In this document: one piece after another, positions 49,735 through 58,280 of the stretch | Layout of the letters: each line of letters starts with the position of its first letter | Numbering within the stretch: the stretch's first letter is position 1 | Assembly: GCF_900142775.1 (NCBI RefSeq) | Contig: NZ_FRCC01000015.1 | Span: forward strand, 1-64,000 | Source of the DNA: Flavobacterium flevense | Lineage (GTDB): Bacteria; Bacteroidota; Bacteroidia; Flavobacteriales; Flavobacteriaceae | Direction: 5' to 3' | Length of the DNA stretch: 64,000 nt | Notes under the pieces: model-generated | What the model saw: the letters and a program-made list of their open reading frames with translations, nothing else | What the model was told of the DNA's origin: nothing | Database searches by the model: none | Position numbers and translations under genes: made by a program

Positions 49735-51696
49735 ATGATTACAAAAAAAACAGTACTCAGTTTGCTAGTCACATCAGCAATAACATTATCGTTTCCATGC
49801 AAAGCATCTGAAAAAAAACCAACCGACAAACCAAACATTTTATTTTTGGTAATAGAAGATACGTCTCCTTATCTTTTTCCAAAATATGGAAATAAAAGTA
49901 TAAAAACACCAAACATAGATTGGTTAGCAGACAACGGTGTTGTGTTTGACAATGCTTTCGCCAATGCTCCTTATTGCTCCCCCGCTCGCTCAACCTTAAT
50001 TAGCGGTACACAAGCTACAGTTTATGGCAATGATTTACATCGAGAAGGTCATATTCAAAAGGAACAATATTTCTTAGTTAAAAAACTAACCGATGCAGGA
50101 TACTTCACAGTAAATAAAGGAAAAACCGACTATAACATTACAGGAAAGGACACTAAAAAGTTCATGAATCAAGCTTGGTCAATGAATGAAGGTAATGCTA
50201 CATATAATGATGAAACAAGAGGAAACAAACCTTTTTTCGGACAGTTTAATAACAACACCACACATATGAGCAGAATGACTACTGTTACCATCGATAAGCG
50301 CTTAAAGTGTAAAGTAGATCCCTTAAAAGTAGAATTACCCCCTCATGTGCCCGATTTACCAGAAGTACGTGCAGATTATGCACTACACCTAGAAGGTGTA
50401 CAAGATATTGATGCTTGGGTTGGAGTGTTTCTAGATGATTTACGAAAACGAAAAATACTTGACAATACCATTATATTTTTCTTTTCAGACCATGGTGGAT
50501 GCTTACCAAGAGGAAAAGCTTTTCCTTTCGATACAGGACATCGTGTACCTTTAGTAGTATATACTCCAAAAAAATATGAACATTTATTACCTGCAAAAAA
50601 GGGCGCGCACACAGATAGAATGGTAAGCTTTGATGATTTTATACCAACAGCCATGAGTATAGCAGGTATTGACAAACCAAACTATATTACGGGCAAACCT
50701 TTTATGGGAAAATTTAAGGAAGCTCCTAGACAATATATTCATACATTTCGATCCAATTCAGAAAATCATTATGATGCTTCCAGAGGCGTTTTTAATGGTC
50801 GTTATCATTACATAAAATATTATACACCAAATAGAATCCATGCTTTAACCCAAAGTTTTCAATGGCAAATGCCTGCCCAATTGGCATGGGATGAATATTT
50901 TATGCAAGGTAATGCTAATGAACAACACAGTGTTTATTACACTCCACATCCAAAAGAAGCTTTATTTGATTTAAAAAATGACCCTTGGGAAGCCAAAAAC
51001 TTAGCTTTAGATCCAGAATTTAAAGAAAAAATAGAAGCATTAAGAGCAGTAAATGCATCCTATGTAAGAAACATTAAAGATTTAGGTTTTTTGTCTTGGG
51101 AAGAGCGAACTGCTTTAACAAAACAAGGGAAAGATTTTTACACATGGGTTAGAGAAACCAATTACCCCTTAAATGACTTGATATCACTTGCTGAAATAGC
51201 ATCTGAAGGCAATATCGATAATCTACCATTGTTAATTAAACATTTAGACAATAACAGTCCATCATTTAAATTCTGGGCAGTTTCTGGGGTTTTAACCTTA
51301 GTACAACAAAATAAATTAGAGAAAGCACCAGCCGAAGTTTTACCTTTAATGACGGCACAAGAATATAAAGATGTGTCAGTTTTAGCTGCCGAAATCATAG
51401 TTAGAACAGGGAATGAAACTGAAGGACTTAATTTCTTATTAAAAGAATTGAAAAATGGAAATCCATTTGCCTTTTCCTGTTTAGAAAACTTATGGGAAAA
51501 GAACGTTCCAATTAAAGAACAATTATTAGAGCTGGCAAAAAATGGCAAATCGAAAGGTTTAAGATTGGAAGCACGAAGTTTACTTATAAAACTAGGCGAA
51601 CTAAATATAGAACAATTATATGAACAAGACCAAATTGATGCGGGATACAAAACTTATTTCAATCGAGTAAAAGAATATATACAAAATACCCCGTAA
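49735..51696 (+). CDS. S1-family sulfatase (CSPAR type) with helical-repeat C-terminus
   Basis: This 653-residue exported protein (signal to about SFPCKAS, residue 25) is longer than its neighbours. The first metal site reads VIEDTSP, so E41-D42 replaces the usual Asp-Asp. The signature is C-S-P-A-R at C81 with Ala in the fourth place. NKGKTDYNI takes the place of GKWH and FSDHGG that of SDNG. These changes place it with the sulfoglucosamine sulfohydrolase-like sulfatases (S1_8 by inference). From about residue 480 to 645 the sequence consists of short Leu- and Ala-rich helices that look like HEAT-type repeats (LPLLIKHLDNNSPSFKFWAV and following). This extension may bind a partner or polymer. 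The gene has its own upstream region and a terminator downstream. Confidence 0.88.
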   Translation: MITKKTVLSLLVTSAITLSFPCKASEKKPTDKPNILFLVIEDTSPYLFPKYGNKSIKTPNIDWLADNGVVFDNAFANAPYCSPARSTLISGTQATVYGNDLHREGHIQKEQYFLVKKLTDAGYFTVNKGKTDYNITGKDTKKFMNQAWSMNEGNATYNDETRGNKPFFGQFNNNTTHMSRMTTVTIDKRLKCKVDPLKVELPPHVPDLPEVRADYALHLEGVQDIDAWVGVFLDDLRKRKILDNTIIFFFSDHGGCLPRGKAFPFDTGHRVPLVVYTPKKYEHLLPAKKGAHTDRMVSFDDFIPTAMSIAGIDKPNYITGKPFMGKFKEAPRQYIHTFRSNSENHYDASRGVFNGRYHYIKYYTPNRIHALTQSFQWQMPAQLAWDEYFMQGNANEQHSVYYTPHPKEALFDLKNDPWEAKNLALDPEFKEKIEALRAVNASYVRNIKDLGFLSWEERTALTKQGKDFYTWVRETNYPLNDLISLAEIASEGNIDNLPLLIKHLDNNSPSFKFWAVSGVLTLVQQNKLEKAPAEVLPLMTAQEYKDVSVLAAEIIVRTGNETEGLNFLLKELKNGNPFAFSCLENLWEKNVPIKEQLLELAKNGKSKGLRLEARSLLIKLGELNIEQLYEQDQIDAGYKTYFNRVKEYIQNTP

Positions 51697-51773
51697 AACA
51701 TAGATAGATTTAAGTACAGAGATTATGACAAGAAATTATCCTGTCCTAAATAAAATTACGACATATAAAATCC

Positions 51774-51817
51774 GACCATTTCATTGAGTTTATACCTTAA
51801 AATGGTCATTTTTTTAT
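51774..51817 (+). terminator. Rho-independent terminator after the CSPAR sulfatase
   Basis: GACCATTT at 51774-51781 pairs with AAATGGTC at 51800-51807, followed by a run of T residues. It lies 77 bases after the sulfatase stop codon. Confidence 0.75.
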
Positions 51818-52310
51818 TGTATTTTTCAGAAGAAGGTTCTATGTGTTCTTCAAATGGTTTATCCAGCCATTTTGACAAGTCAATTTTTTACAAAAATCAA
51901 CCATATGAAAGCTACTAAATTATATAAATACCATTCAAATTTTGATTGTGCTTTTAATGCTTTTAGAAAGAGAATGGTTATTAAAGCCATCCAAAGCGTC
52001 ATCAGAGCAATTCTCCCTTTGGAACTGAATAGCAATGAGTTCCTTTTTTTGGAATCTTTTAATTGGAAAACTTGATCAAGCTCAGAAAAGACGTAGAAAG
52101 GTAAATTTTACCCAAATCTGTTTTTAGAAAATTGGGCGTAAAACCATCAAAATCTTTATTGATTGCAAAAAATGGAATTTCGTATTGAACTGCAAAGCCA
52201 ATCACAAATACCTATTAAAAACATGAAACCATGAATAAAGGCTTAAACGTATTATTTTGTAAGAATCCTTTCTTTTACAATTATTGATTTAAAGTTTAAT
52301 CAAAATAAAA
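51818..52310. other. Region between two terminators, no intact gene
   Basis: About 490 bases hold a 56-residue rightward frame from 51905 (MKATKLYKYHSNFDCAFNAF...) and other short frames, one reading GKLDQAQKRRRK. None matches a family I recognise and none has a credible start signal. Because a rightward-acting terminator closes the interval, it may be what is left of a decayed gene or mobile element. Confidence 0.4.
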
Positions 52311-52345
52311 AACGACCATATTGAAAATCATTGGTCGTTTTTTTT
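52311..52345. terminator. Bidirectional rho-independent terminator
   Basis: AACGACCA at 52311-52318 pairs with TGGTCGTT at 52332-52339. T-tracts follow on both strands, so it can stop rightward transcription and also the leftward tandem SusC/SusD operon, whose last gene ends at 52467. Confidence 0.85.
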
Positions 52346-52466
52346 ATGTTTACTCAGAAGTAATCTTAGTCTTAATTTACCTTTACAGAAATAATATCTC
52401 CTGTAATTGTATAACTATTTTGGTGTTTAATTGTCTAAAAAAATAACTTTAAACTCAATTCACTTT

Positions 52467-53405
52467 TTACCATTCTTCAAAACGAAGATTTTGCTCAGGA
52501 GAAGTCCTTATTACTAAAGTATCACTGACCTGATAATTCTTACCTCCTAATGTATAACTGTACTCTATAGAAATTATACCTGTTAATGGTGCATATGTTC
52601 CTGAACCTATAAGGTTAGTTACACCCGCACTTGGAGAATCAATACTTAGTGTATTATCTAACTCATTGATATTGATTACAAAATTATGAGTTAATACCGC
52701 CCCAATACCACTAGTCTTTACAGAATTTCTATCCACAGTAGTTAAATCCCATGTTTGATTTTTTACCAAATCAGAATTATTATATACAACTTCATTTACC
52801 ACTCCTCCAGAAGCATTCAATTCGCGTTGAGTACCTTTATGATAAAAAGTACCAGAATAGGAGCTAATATATTTTACAACTAAAATAGTATAATCTTTTC
52901 GAGCTAATATGGTATTTCCATCTTGATCAAAACTTCCTGCAGCAATCGAATCTAATGAAGTATTTGTAATTCGCAAAGGTAAAGCATAGGTTCTGTTAGT
53001 TGTTGTAGGATCATTAGTAAACATATCTCTGTTTAAAGTTACCGTAACATCTCCTATAAATTTTCCTTTAGGAATTAACATTCTACTAGAATTACTCAAA
53101 GTATAGTAATTCTCAGGCAAAAGAGTAAAAACACTTGCTCCAGGAATATCATTAAGCAATGAAGGATCAATAACAAAATCAGCAAATTCATCACTATTAT
53201 TTTCGCGTCTACCTCCAAAAGTAACCCCTACTTTAAAATCCATCTGATTATCTGATACAATTGTTCGTAATGGTTTTTGTGTTCCAAAATAAACTGTTGT
53301 TTTATCAAAATCTTTGGTAAAATCTTCATATGGTTCACATGATGTAAATACTAGACTCAATGAACCTAGTACCAATAAAAACGGCTTTATATATTTATTT
53401 CTCAT
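52467..53405 (-). CDS. DUF1735-type surface glycan-binding lipoprotein (SusE/F position)
   Basis: This 312-residue lipoprotein (FTSC lipobox, C23, followed by EPYEDF) has an N-terminal DUF1735-like domain (VYFGTQKPLRTIV, about 38-50, then beta strands with the PENYYTLS and IPKGKFIGDVTVTL segments) and a C-terminal domain (about 180-312) with YSGTFYHKG and a final FEEW, as in DUF4361 proteins. Such proteins occupy the SusE/SusF position after SusD and bind glycans at the cell surface. It begins 11 bases after SusD-3, as last gene of the tandem SusC/SusD operon. No catalytic motif is visible. Confidence 0.88.
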   Translation of the reverse strand: MRNKYIKPFLLVLGSLSLVFTSCEPYEDFTKDFDKTTVYFGTQKPLRTIVSDNQMDFKVGVTFGGRRENNSDEFADFVIDPSLLNDIPGASVFTLLPENYYTLSNSSRMLIPKGKFIGDVTVTLNRDMFTNDPTTTNRTYALPLRITNTSLDSIAAGSFDQDGNTILARKDYTILVVKYISSYSGTFYHKGTQRELNASGGVVNEVVYNNSDLVKNQTWDLTTVDRNSVKTSGIGAVLTHNFVININELDNTLSIDSPSAGVTNLIGSGTYAPLTGIISIEYSYTLGGKNYQVSDTLVIRTSPEQNLRFEEW

Positions 53406-53416
53406 AATTTAATGTA

Positions 53417-55174
53417 TTACCAACCAATATTATTGATTAAGTTAGGACTTTTTGCTAATTCTGAATAAGGAAGTGGTGAATAATAGTACTTTATATCATT
53501 AAAATTTCTTGATTCAACATCAACTGAAATATAACTATATGTATTATCATTATTTTTAATAATCTTAATTCCTTTTACAACTTCGTTAAGAGGCAATACC
53601 CATCTTCTTAAATCAAAATATCTATGATTTTCAAATGCAAGTTCTAATCGTCTTTCATTTTGAATTAATTTTCTAAAAGCAGCTTTCCCTTGAGCGGCTA
53701 CTTCATCTACATAAGTATTACTAGTAATTCCCGCTTGAGTTCTAATTGCTTTAATGACGTTAACAGCTGTTTGTGTGATTCCATCTCCTGTAGCAGTTGG
53801 TCCATAGGCTTCATTGGCTGCTTCAGCAAGATTTAAATAAAGTTCTGTTTTTCTTAAATATGGATTATAATGCCTGTCAGAACTCGGGTTTGTTATATCT
53901 TTCAAGCCGGGTTGCAATGACAGCCACTTTCTTACATAATATCCAGTTCTACTATTATTTTGATATTTAGCTCTTGAATCTAAACCACCATCAAAAGTTT
54001 CCAAATTTCTATTATTAAAACTACTTCCATTATAAAGTACATTTAAATACAATCTAGGGTCTCTGTTAACATATGGATTATTAGGATTATAACCAGATCT
54101 TGAGTCGGTGATAGGAAAACCATTTTGAGTATAAAAAGCATCTACAAGATTTTGTGAAGGTCCTGTTCTGGCTGTACCAAATTCAATAATTGGGTAATTA
54201 TTATTCTCCAGATTTGAATTTGTAAAGAAACTTCTCCAAATAAACTCTCCAGGTGTATCTAAACTATTGAAATCAGTAGCTTTCAAACTTGAAAAGTTAC
54301 CAATAACATTAATAGCTTGTTGAGCATGGATTGCTGCAGTTCTCCAGTTATTAATATATGCTGTTTGGTTTATAACTGAAAATTGTCCCATACCAGTAAT
54401 ATTTACAACATCATTAGACTGGTAAGCAGGGCTAGCAGCATATAGAGACACTCGCGATTTTAAAGCTAAGGCTGCTTGTCTATCCGCTCTACCTAAATTA
54501 TTAATTCCTGTAGTAGGATCACTACCTGTATATCGAAGAGGAAGATATACAACTGCAGAATCTAAATCTTTAGTAATTTGAGACACACACTCAGAATAAG
54601 TATTTCTAACTACAGCCTCTAAGTCTTTTGATTCTTCATCTGTCAATGATTTTAATACAATAGGATAACCCAAAGCACCTCCATCAGCAGTTTTCCCACC
54701 ATATACCTGTAATAATTGAAATCCCCACCAAGCTCTTAGAAAAAAGGCTTCTCCTTTAAGATTTTTTCTTTTTAACTGGTCTGCGGTCGGAGATGATATA
54801 TTATAAATAACATTACTACCAAGTCCTTTTTCAAAGAAAATATGGATATTTCTAAATTGAGCATAGGCAAGATTCCAATTTCCAATAGGATTATTATCCG
54901 GAGTTAATCCACCAACTCCAACTCTATAAATAGAACCATTATAATTATTAGACACTGCATTATCAGTTGCTACATCTAAAAAATCACCTCCATAGCCGTC
55001 GATAATTGTATTAGGCAAATTACCATAAGCATTCATCAAAATACCTTCGGTATTTTCAGGCAGACCAAAAGCGTACTTTTCATCAAAAGTATTTTCTATT
55101 TCTGGTTCTAAAGAACAAGATACATTTAGTGCAATAAACACTAATACGATAAACTTTATATAATTATTTTTCAT
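53417..55174 (-). CDS. SusD-family glycan-binding lipoprotein 3
   Basis: This 585-residue SusD/RagB protein has a lipobox at NVSC (C20) followed by SLEPEIENTFDE. The N-terminal SusD-like block includes KGEAFFLRAWWGFQLLQVYGG near 140-160. The C-terminal region contains LNLAEAANEAYGP and LELAFENHRYFDLRRWV, standard blocks of the family. It is preceded by SusC-3 with a 14-base gap and followed by the DUF1735 lipoprotein with an 11-base gap, so the three are one unit. It would bind the substrate and act as lid of SusC-3. Its size is above SusD-1 (539) and below SusD-2 (622). Confidence 0.95.
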   Translation of the reverse strand: MKNNYIKFIVLVFIALNVSCSLEPEIENTFDEKYAFGLPENTEGILMNAYGNLPNTIIDGYGGDFLDVATDNAVSNNYNGSIYRVGVGGLTPDNNPIGNWNLAYAQFRNIHIFFEKGLGSNVIYNISSPTADQLKRKNLKGEAFFLRAWWGFQLLQVYGGKTADGGALGYPIVLKSLTDEESKDLEAVVRNTYSECVSQITKDLDSAVVYLPLRYTGSDPTTGINNLGRADRQAALALKSRVSLYAASPAYQSNDVVNITGMGQFSVINQTAYINNWRTAAIHAQQAINVIGNFSSLKATDFNSLDTPGEFIWRSFFTNSNLENNNYPIIEFGTARTGPSQNLVDAFYTQNGFPITDSRSGYNPNNPYVNRDPRLYLNVLYNGSSFNNRNLETFDGGLDSRAKYQNNSRTGYYVRKWLSLQPGLKDITNPSSDRHYNPYLRKTELYLNLAEAANEAYGPTATGDGITQTAVNVIKAIRTQAGITSNTYVDEVAAQGKAAFRKLIQNERRLELAFENHRYFDLRRWVLPLNEVVKGIKIIKNNDNTYSYISVDVESRNFNDIKYYYSPLPYSELAKSPNLINNIGW

Positions 55175-55188
55175 CTTTTTTATTTTTT

Positions 55189-58100
55189 TTAGAATCCTAA
55201 AGTAACACCTCCAGTTATTGTTCTGAATAAAGGATAATTAATCACTCCAGAATTTGGAACTTCAGGATCAAGATCCTTCATGTCAGAAATCACAAATAAA
55301 TTAGTTCCTCTTACATAAAAACGGATCTTTTTAACCGTCCATAAATCATTTGAAAATGTATAACTCAATTCAACATTTTTTAATCTAAAAAAAGATGCAC
55401 TTTGTAGCCAAAAAGTAGAATTAGCATTGTCATTAGCATTTGTTAATGTTGTCAATATGGGCTCAGTCCCATTAGGATTATTTATAGGATGAAATCTATC
55501 CTCAGCTAAAACAGAATATTTATCTTGACCACTATTTCTAAAATAAGCATTGTTTTTTATCATATCAACACCTAGTTCAGATGTTCCCAGCATAGACAAA
55601 CCAAATCCTTTATAGGATGTATTCAAACTAATACCAAAACTAGCTCTCGGAAAATTATTACCAATTACTGTTCTGTCTTGCTCATTAACAATACCATCAT
55701 TATTTAAATCTTTATAAGATATATTACCAACTCCATAAGTACTTAAAGTCTGGAATGGAGCATTATCTACTTCTTGTTGTGATTTGAATAAACCATTAGA
55801 TACATATCCAAAAATAACGTCAGAAGATTGTCCTACCTGATTTAAATTTTGGTCTGGTAAATTTGGCTGATTAGTTGCTTTTACTTCGTTTTTAGAAATC
55901 AAAAAATTAGCACCAATATTCATTTTAAAATCACCAAAAGTTTTTAACCAATTTACACTTCCGTCAATACCACAATTCAACACCTCACCTAAATTTAGTG
56001 GAGAATTTAAACCTCCGTTAATACCGCTGAAAATAGATGTAGGGTTATTATAAATAATATTATCTCTGTTTTGTGTAAAATAGTTCAATTCTAATTGGAT
56101 AGAATTATCAAATAATAATCCTTCTACTCCTACATTAAACTCTTTTGACTTTTCCCATTGTAAATTTGGATTTCCAAAATTATCAAAGCCTGTTCTTGCT
56201 GCTGCAGTTCCAGAATTTCTTTCCCCTAAGCTTACTGTTCCATTTCTACTATATCGTGTATCAAACAAATAAAAATCAGTAGCACTATCATATCCTAAAA
56301 TCCCATAACCAGCTTTTAATTTCAAAAAGTTAATAAGTTTACTATTCTTTAAAAAAGTTTCTTCACTCAAAACCCAAGCAGCACTCACAGAATGTGACAA
56401 AAACATTTTATGGTTATCTGTAAACTTGTTGCTCCCCATTAATGCATAAGTCAACTCTCCATAAAATTTATTTTTAAATGAATAGTTGGTTTTCAAATAA
56501 GTATTAGATGTTCTAATGTGTTGTCTTCTTTCGTTATCTTGATTTAAAAAGTAGAAATAAGAAAGATCTAGATTTAACTTATGATCCTTATTAAAAACTC
56601 TATCATATTTTAAATTATGAGTCCATCCCAAAGATCTTGTAATACTACTTGAATTTTCAGTCCTATTTCTTTCAATAGCCCTATTGTTCAATTTTCTATA
56701 GCTTACTGACTCCAATCCATTAATGTCTTCTGAATATACAAGAGCATATCGAATAGGATTGTTTATTTGATCAGCTGAATGAAATTGATAATTGTCAAAC
56801 GCTAAATGTGTATGAACTGATAAGCCTTTAGTTAAGTTTTTTAAATCCCAATCCAATCCAAAGTTAGTTTGTCCATAAAAAAACTGATACTCCTGAAAAC
56901 CTCCATATACTAAATCACCGTATAAACTCTGTTTGTTTTCAAAAGACCCACCCAATGGAGGAATTACTTCATCACCTAGAGAAGCACCTTCTCCTTGAAA
57001 ATTAGGATCGATAATTTCAAAAGGAAACTCATTTGGTCTTTCTGAATTAATTCTGCTAAACACCTGATCTTGGCTCAATTTACCCCAATTTCTACTTTCA
57101 ATAATTCCATTTCCTCCTATATGTCCAATAAGATTTTTAGAAATATCAAAATCTAAAATTCCTCTAATATTAATTCTATCTTGCTTTACATTTTCACCTA
57201 TTTTTTCAATACCATTTGTACCAATATATCCTAAATAAACACCATATTGAGAATCATCTGTACCACCTGAATATTCGAAATTTGATTTTCTTAATGGTGC
57301 GTTAGTATTTAAAAAATAATTAATATGGTCTATGTTAGGATAACGCTGATCATTAACTCCTGTACTAGCCGCATAACCAGCAATATCTTGGTCTGAATAT
57401 ATAGGTGCTAAGCCATCATTTGCTAGTGCTTCATTGTACAATTTAGCATAATTAGCACTGTTTAAATATTTTGGCATTCTGGTATTCATGTTAACTCCAT
57501 ACTCAACAGAACCTTTAATAACCTGAGTGTTTTTACGACCTCTTTTGGTGGTGACCAAAATAACACCATTTGCGGCACGAGGACCATAGAGAATTTTAGA
57601 ACTAGCATCTTTAAGGACTTCAACACTTAAAATTTCTTCAGCATTCAAAAATTCTAAAGGTCTTTCAATCCCATCAACAATCGTAAGAGCTCCATTACCA
57701 TCTTGTCTGCCTAATCCACGAACATATAACTCAGGTAAATTATTTCCCAATCCATTTGTGGTCATTCTAGTAACAAGGCCTGACAACCTTCCTTGCAAAG
57801 CATTATGAAAAACAACATCTGGTTGTGATTCTAATTGTTTTCCTTCTATTTTACTAATAGCTCCTGTTAAAACTCTTTGGGTTGTTTGACCATTAGCAGG
57901 CAGTTCAATAACATGCTCTTCCCCTGTAAATAGAGGGCATGTTTTTAAAACAATTTTATCTTCAACGTTTTTTTCATCCAACTTAATTGTTTTTGCTTTA
58001 TAACCGTTGGCACTAATAAGTAAAATATTTTTAGCATCAGCCTCTAATTCAAATTTCCCATAGGCGTCAGTATAGGTTTCAACCAAGCCATCTCCTAAAA

Positions 58101-58251
58101 GAATTAATGCATTCTTAATAGGCTGATCCTTTTCATCAACCAAAACAGATTGAATTTTTACAGAAGTTTTTTTGCCATCTTGCGAATATCCACAAATGCT
58201 AAACAATGTTAAGAAAAAAAATAATGTTCTTTTTATTATATTATTTTTCAT
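55189..58251 (-). CDS. SusC-family transporter 3, without a recognisable TonB box
   Basis: The ATG at 58251 opens a clean signal peptide (MKNNIIKRTLFFFLTLFSIC, ending YSQ). An ATG at 58287 would add 12 residues and overlap SusD-2. The 1020-residue product has an N-terminal carboxypeptidase-regulatory-like domain (about 30-103), plug motifs LYVRGLG and EVLKDASSKILYGPRAANGV, and a barrel ending TGGVTLGF. Between the first domain and the plug, where the other SusC proteins have EVVVVGYG or EVVVVGFA, it reads EEHVIELPANG (111-121). The TonB box is therefore divergent or absent. It is otherwise complete and is followed by SusD-3 after 14 bases. It may couple to a different TonB, or work in another way. 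Confidence 0.93.
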   Translation of the reverse strand: MKNNIIKRTLFFFLTLFSICGYSQDGKKTSVKIQSVLVDEKDQPIKNALILLGDGLVETYTDAYGKFELEADAKNILLISANGYKAKTIKLDEKNVEDKIVLKTCPLFTGEEHVIELPANGQTTQRVLTGAISKIEGKQLESQPDVVFHNALQGRLSGLVTRMTTNGLGNNLPELYVRGLGRQDGNGALTIVDGIERPLEFLNAEEILSVEVLKDASSKILYGPRAANGVILVTTKRGRKNTQVIKGSVEYGVNMNTRMPKYLNSANYAKLYNEALANDGLAPIYSDQDIAGYAASTGVNDQRYPNIDHINYFLNTNAPLRKSNFEYSGGTDDSQYGVYLGYIGTNGIEKIGENVKQDRINIRGILDFDISKNLIGHIGGNGIIESRNWGKLSQDQVFSRINSERPNEFPFEIIDPNFQGEGASLGDEVIPPLGGSFENKQSLYGDLVYGGFQEYQFFYGQTNFGLDWDLKNLTKGLSVHTHLAFDNYQFHSADQINNPIRYALVYSEDINGLESVSYRKLNNRAIERNRTENSSSITRSLGWTHNLKYDRVFNKDHKLNLDLSYFYFLNQDNERRQHIRTSNTYLKTNYSFKNKFYGELTYALMGSNKFTDNHKMFLSHSVSAAWVLSEETFLKNSKLINFLKLKAGYGILGYDSATDFYLFDTRYSRNGTVSLGERNSGTAAARTGFDNFGNPNLQWEKSKEFNVGVEGLLFDNSIQLELNYFTQNRDNIIYNNPTSIFSGINGGLNSPLNLGEVLNCGIDGSVNWLKTFGDFKMNIGANFLISKNEVKATNQPNLPDQNLNQVGQSSDVIFGYVSNGLFKSQQEVDNAPFQTLSTYGVGNISYKDLNNDGIVNEQDRTVIGNNFPRASFGISLNTSYKGFGLSMLGTSELGVDMIKNNAYFRNSGQDKYSVLAEDRFHPINNPNGTEPILTTLTNANDNANSTFWLQSASFFRLKNVELSYTFSNDLWTVKKIRFYVRGTNLFVISDMKDLDPEVPNSGVINYPLFRTITGGVTLGF

Positions 58252-58280
58252 TCTATTTATTTCTATAGTATATTTCATAA

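Noticed and set aside
51162-51650. Minus-strand open frame of 162 residues inside the CSPAR sulfatase
   Set aside because: It lies wholly within a well-supported gene on the other strand. Its Ser- and Phe-rich composition is what the opposite strand of Lys/Glu/Leu-rich coding DNA gives.
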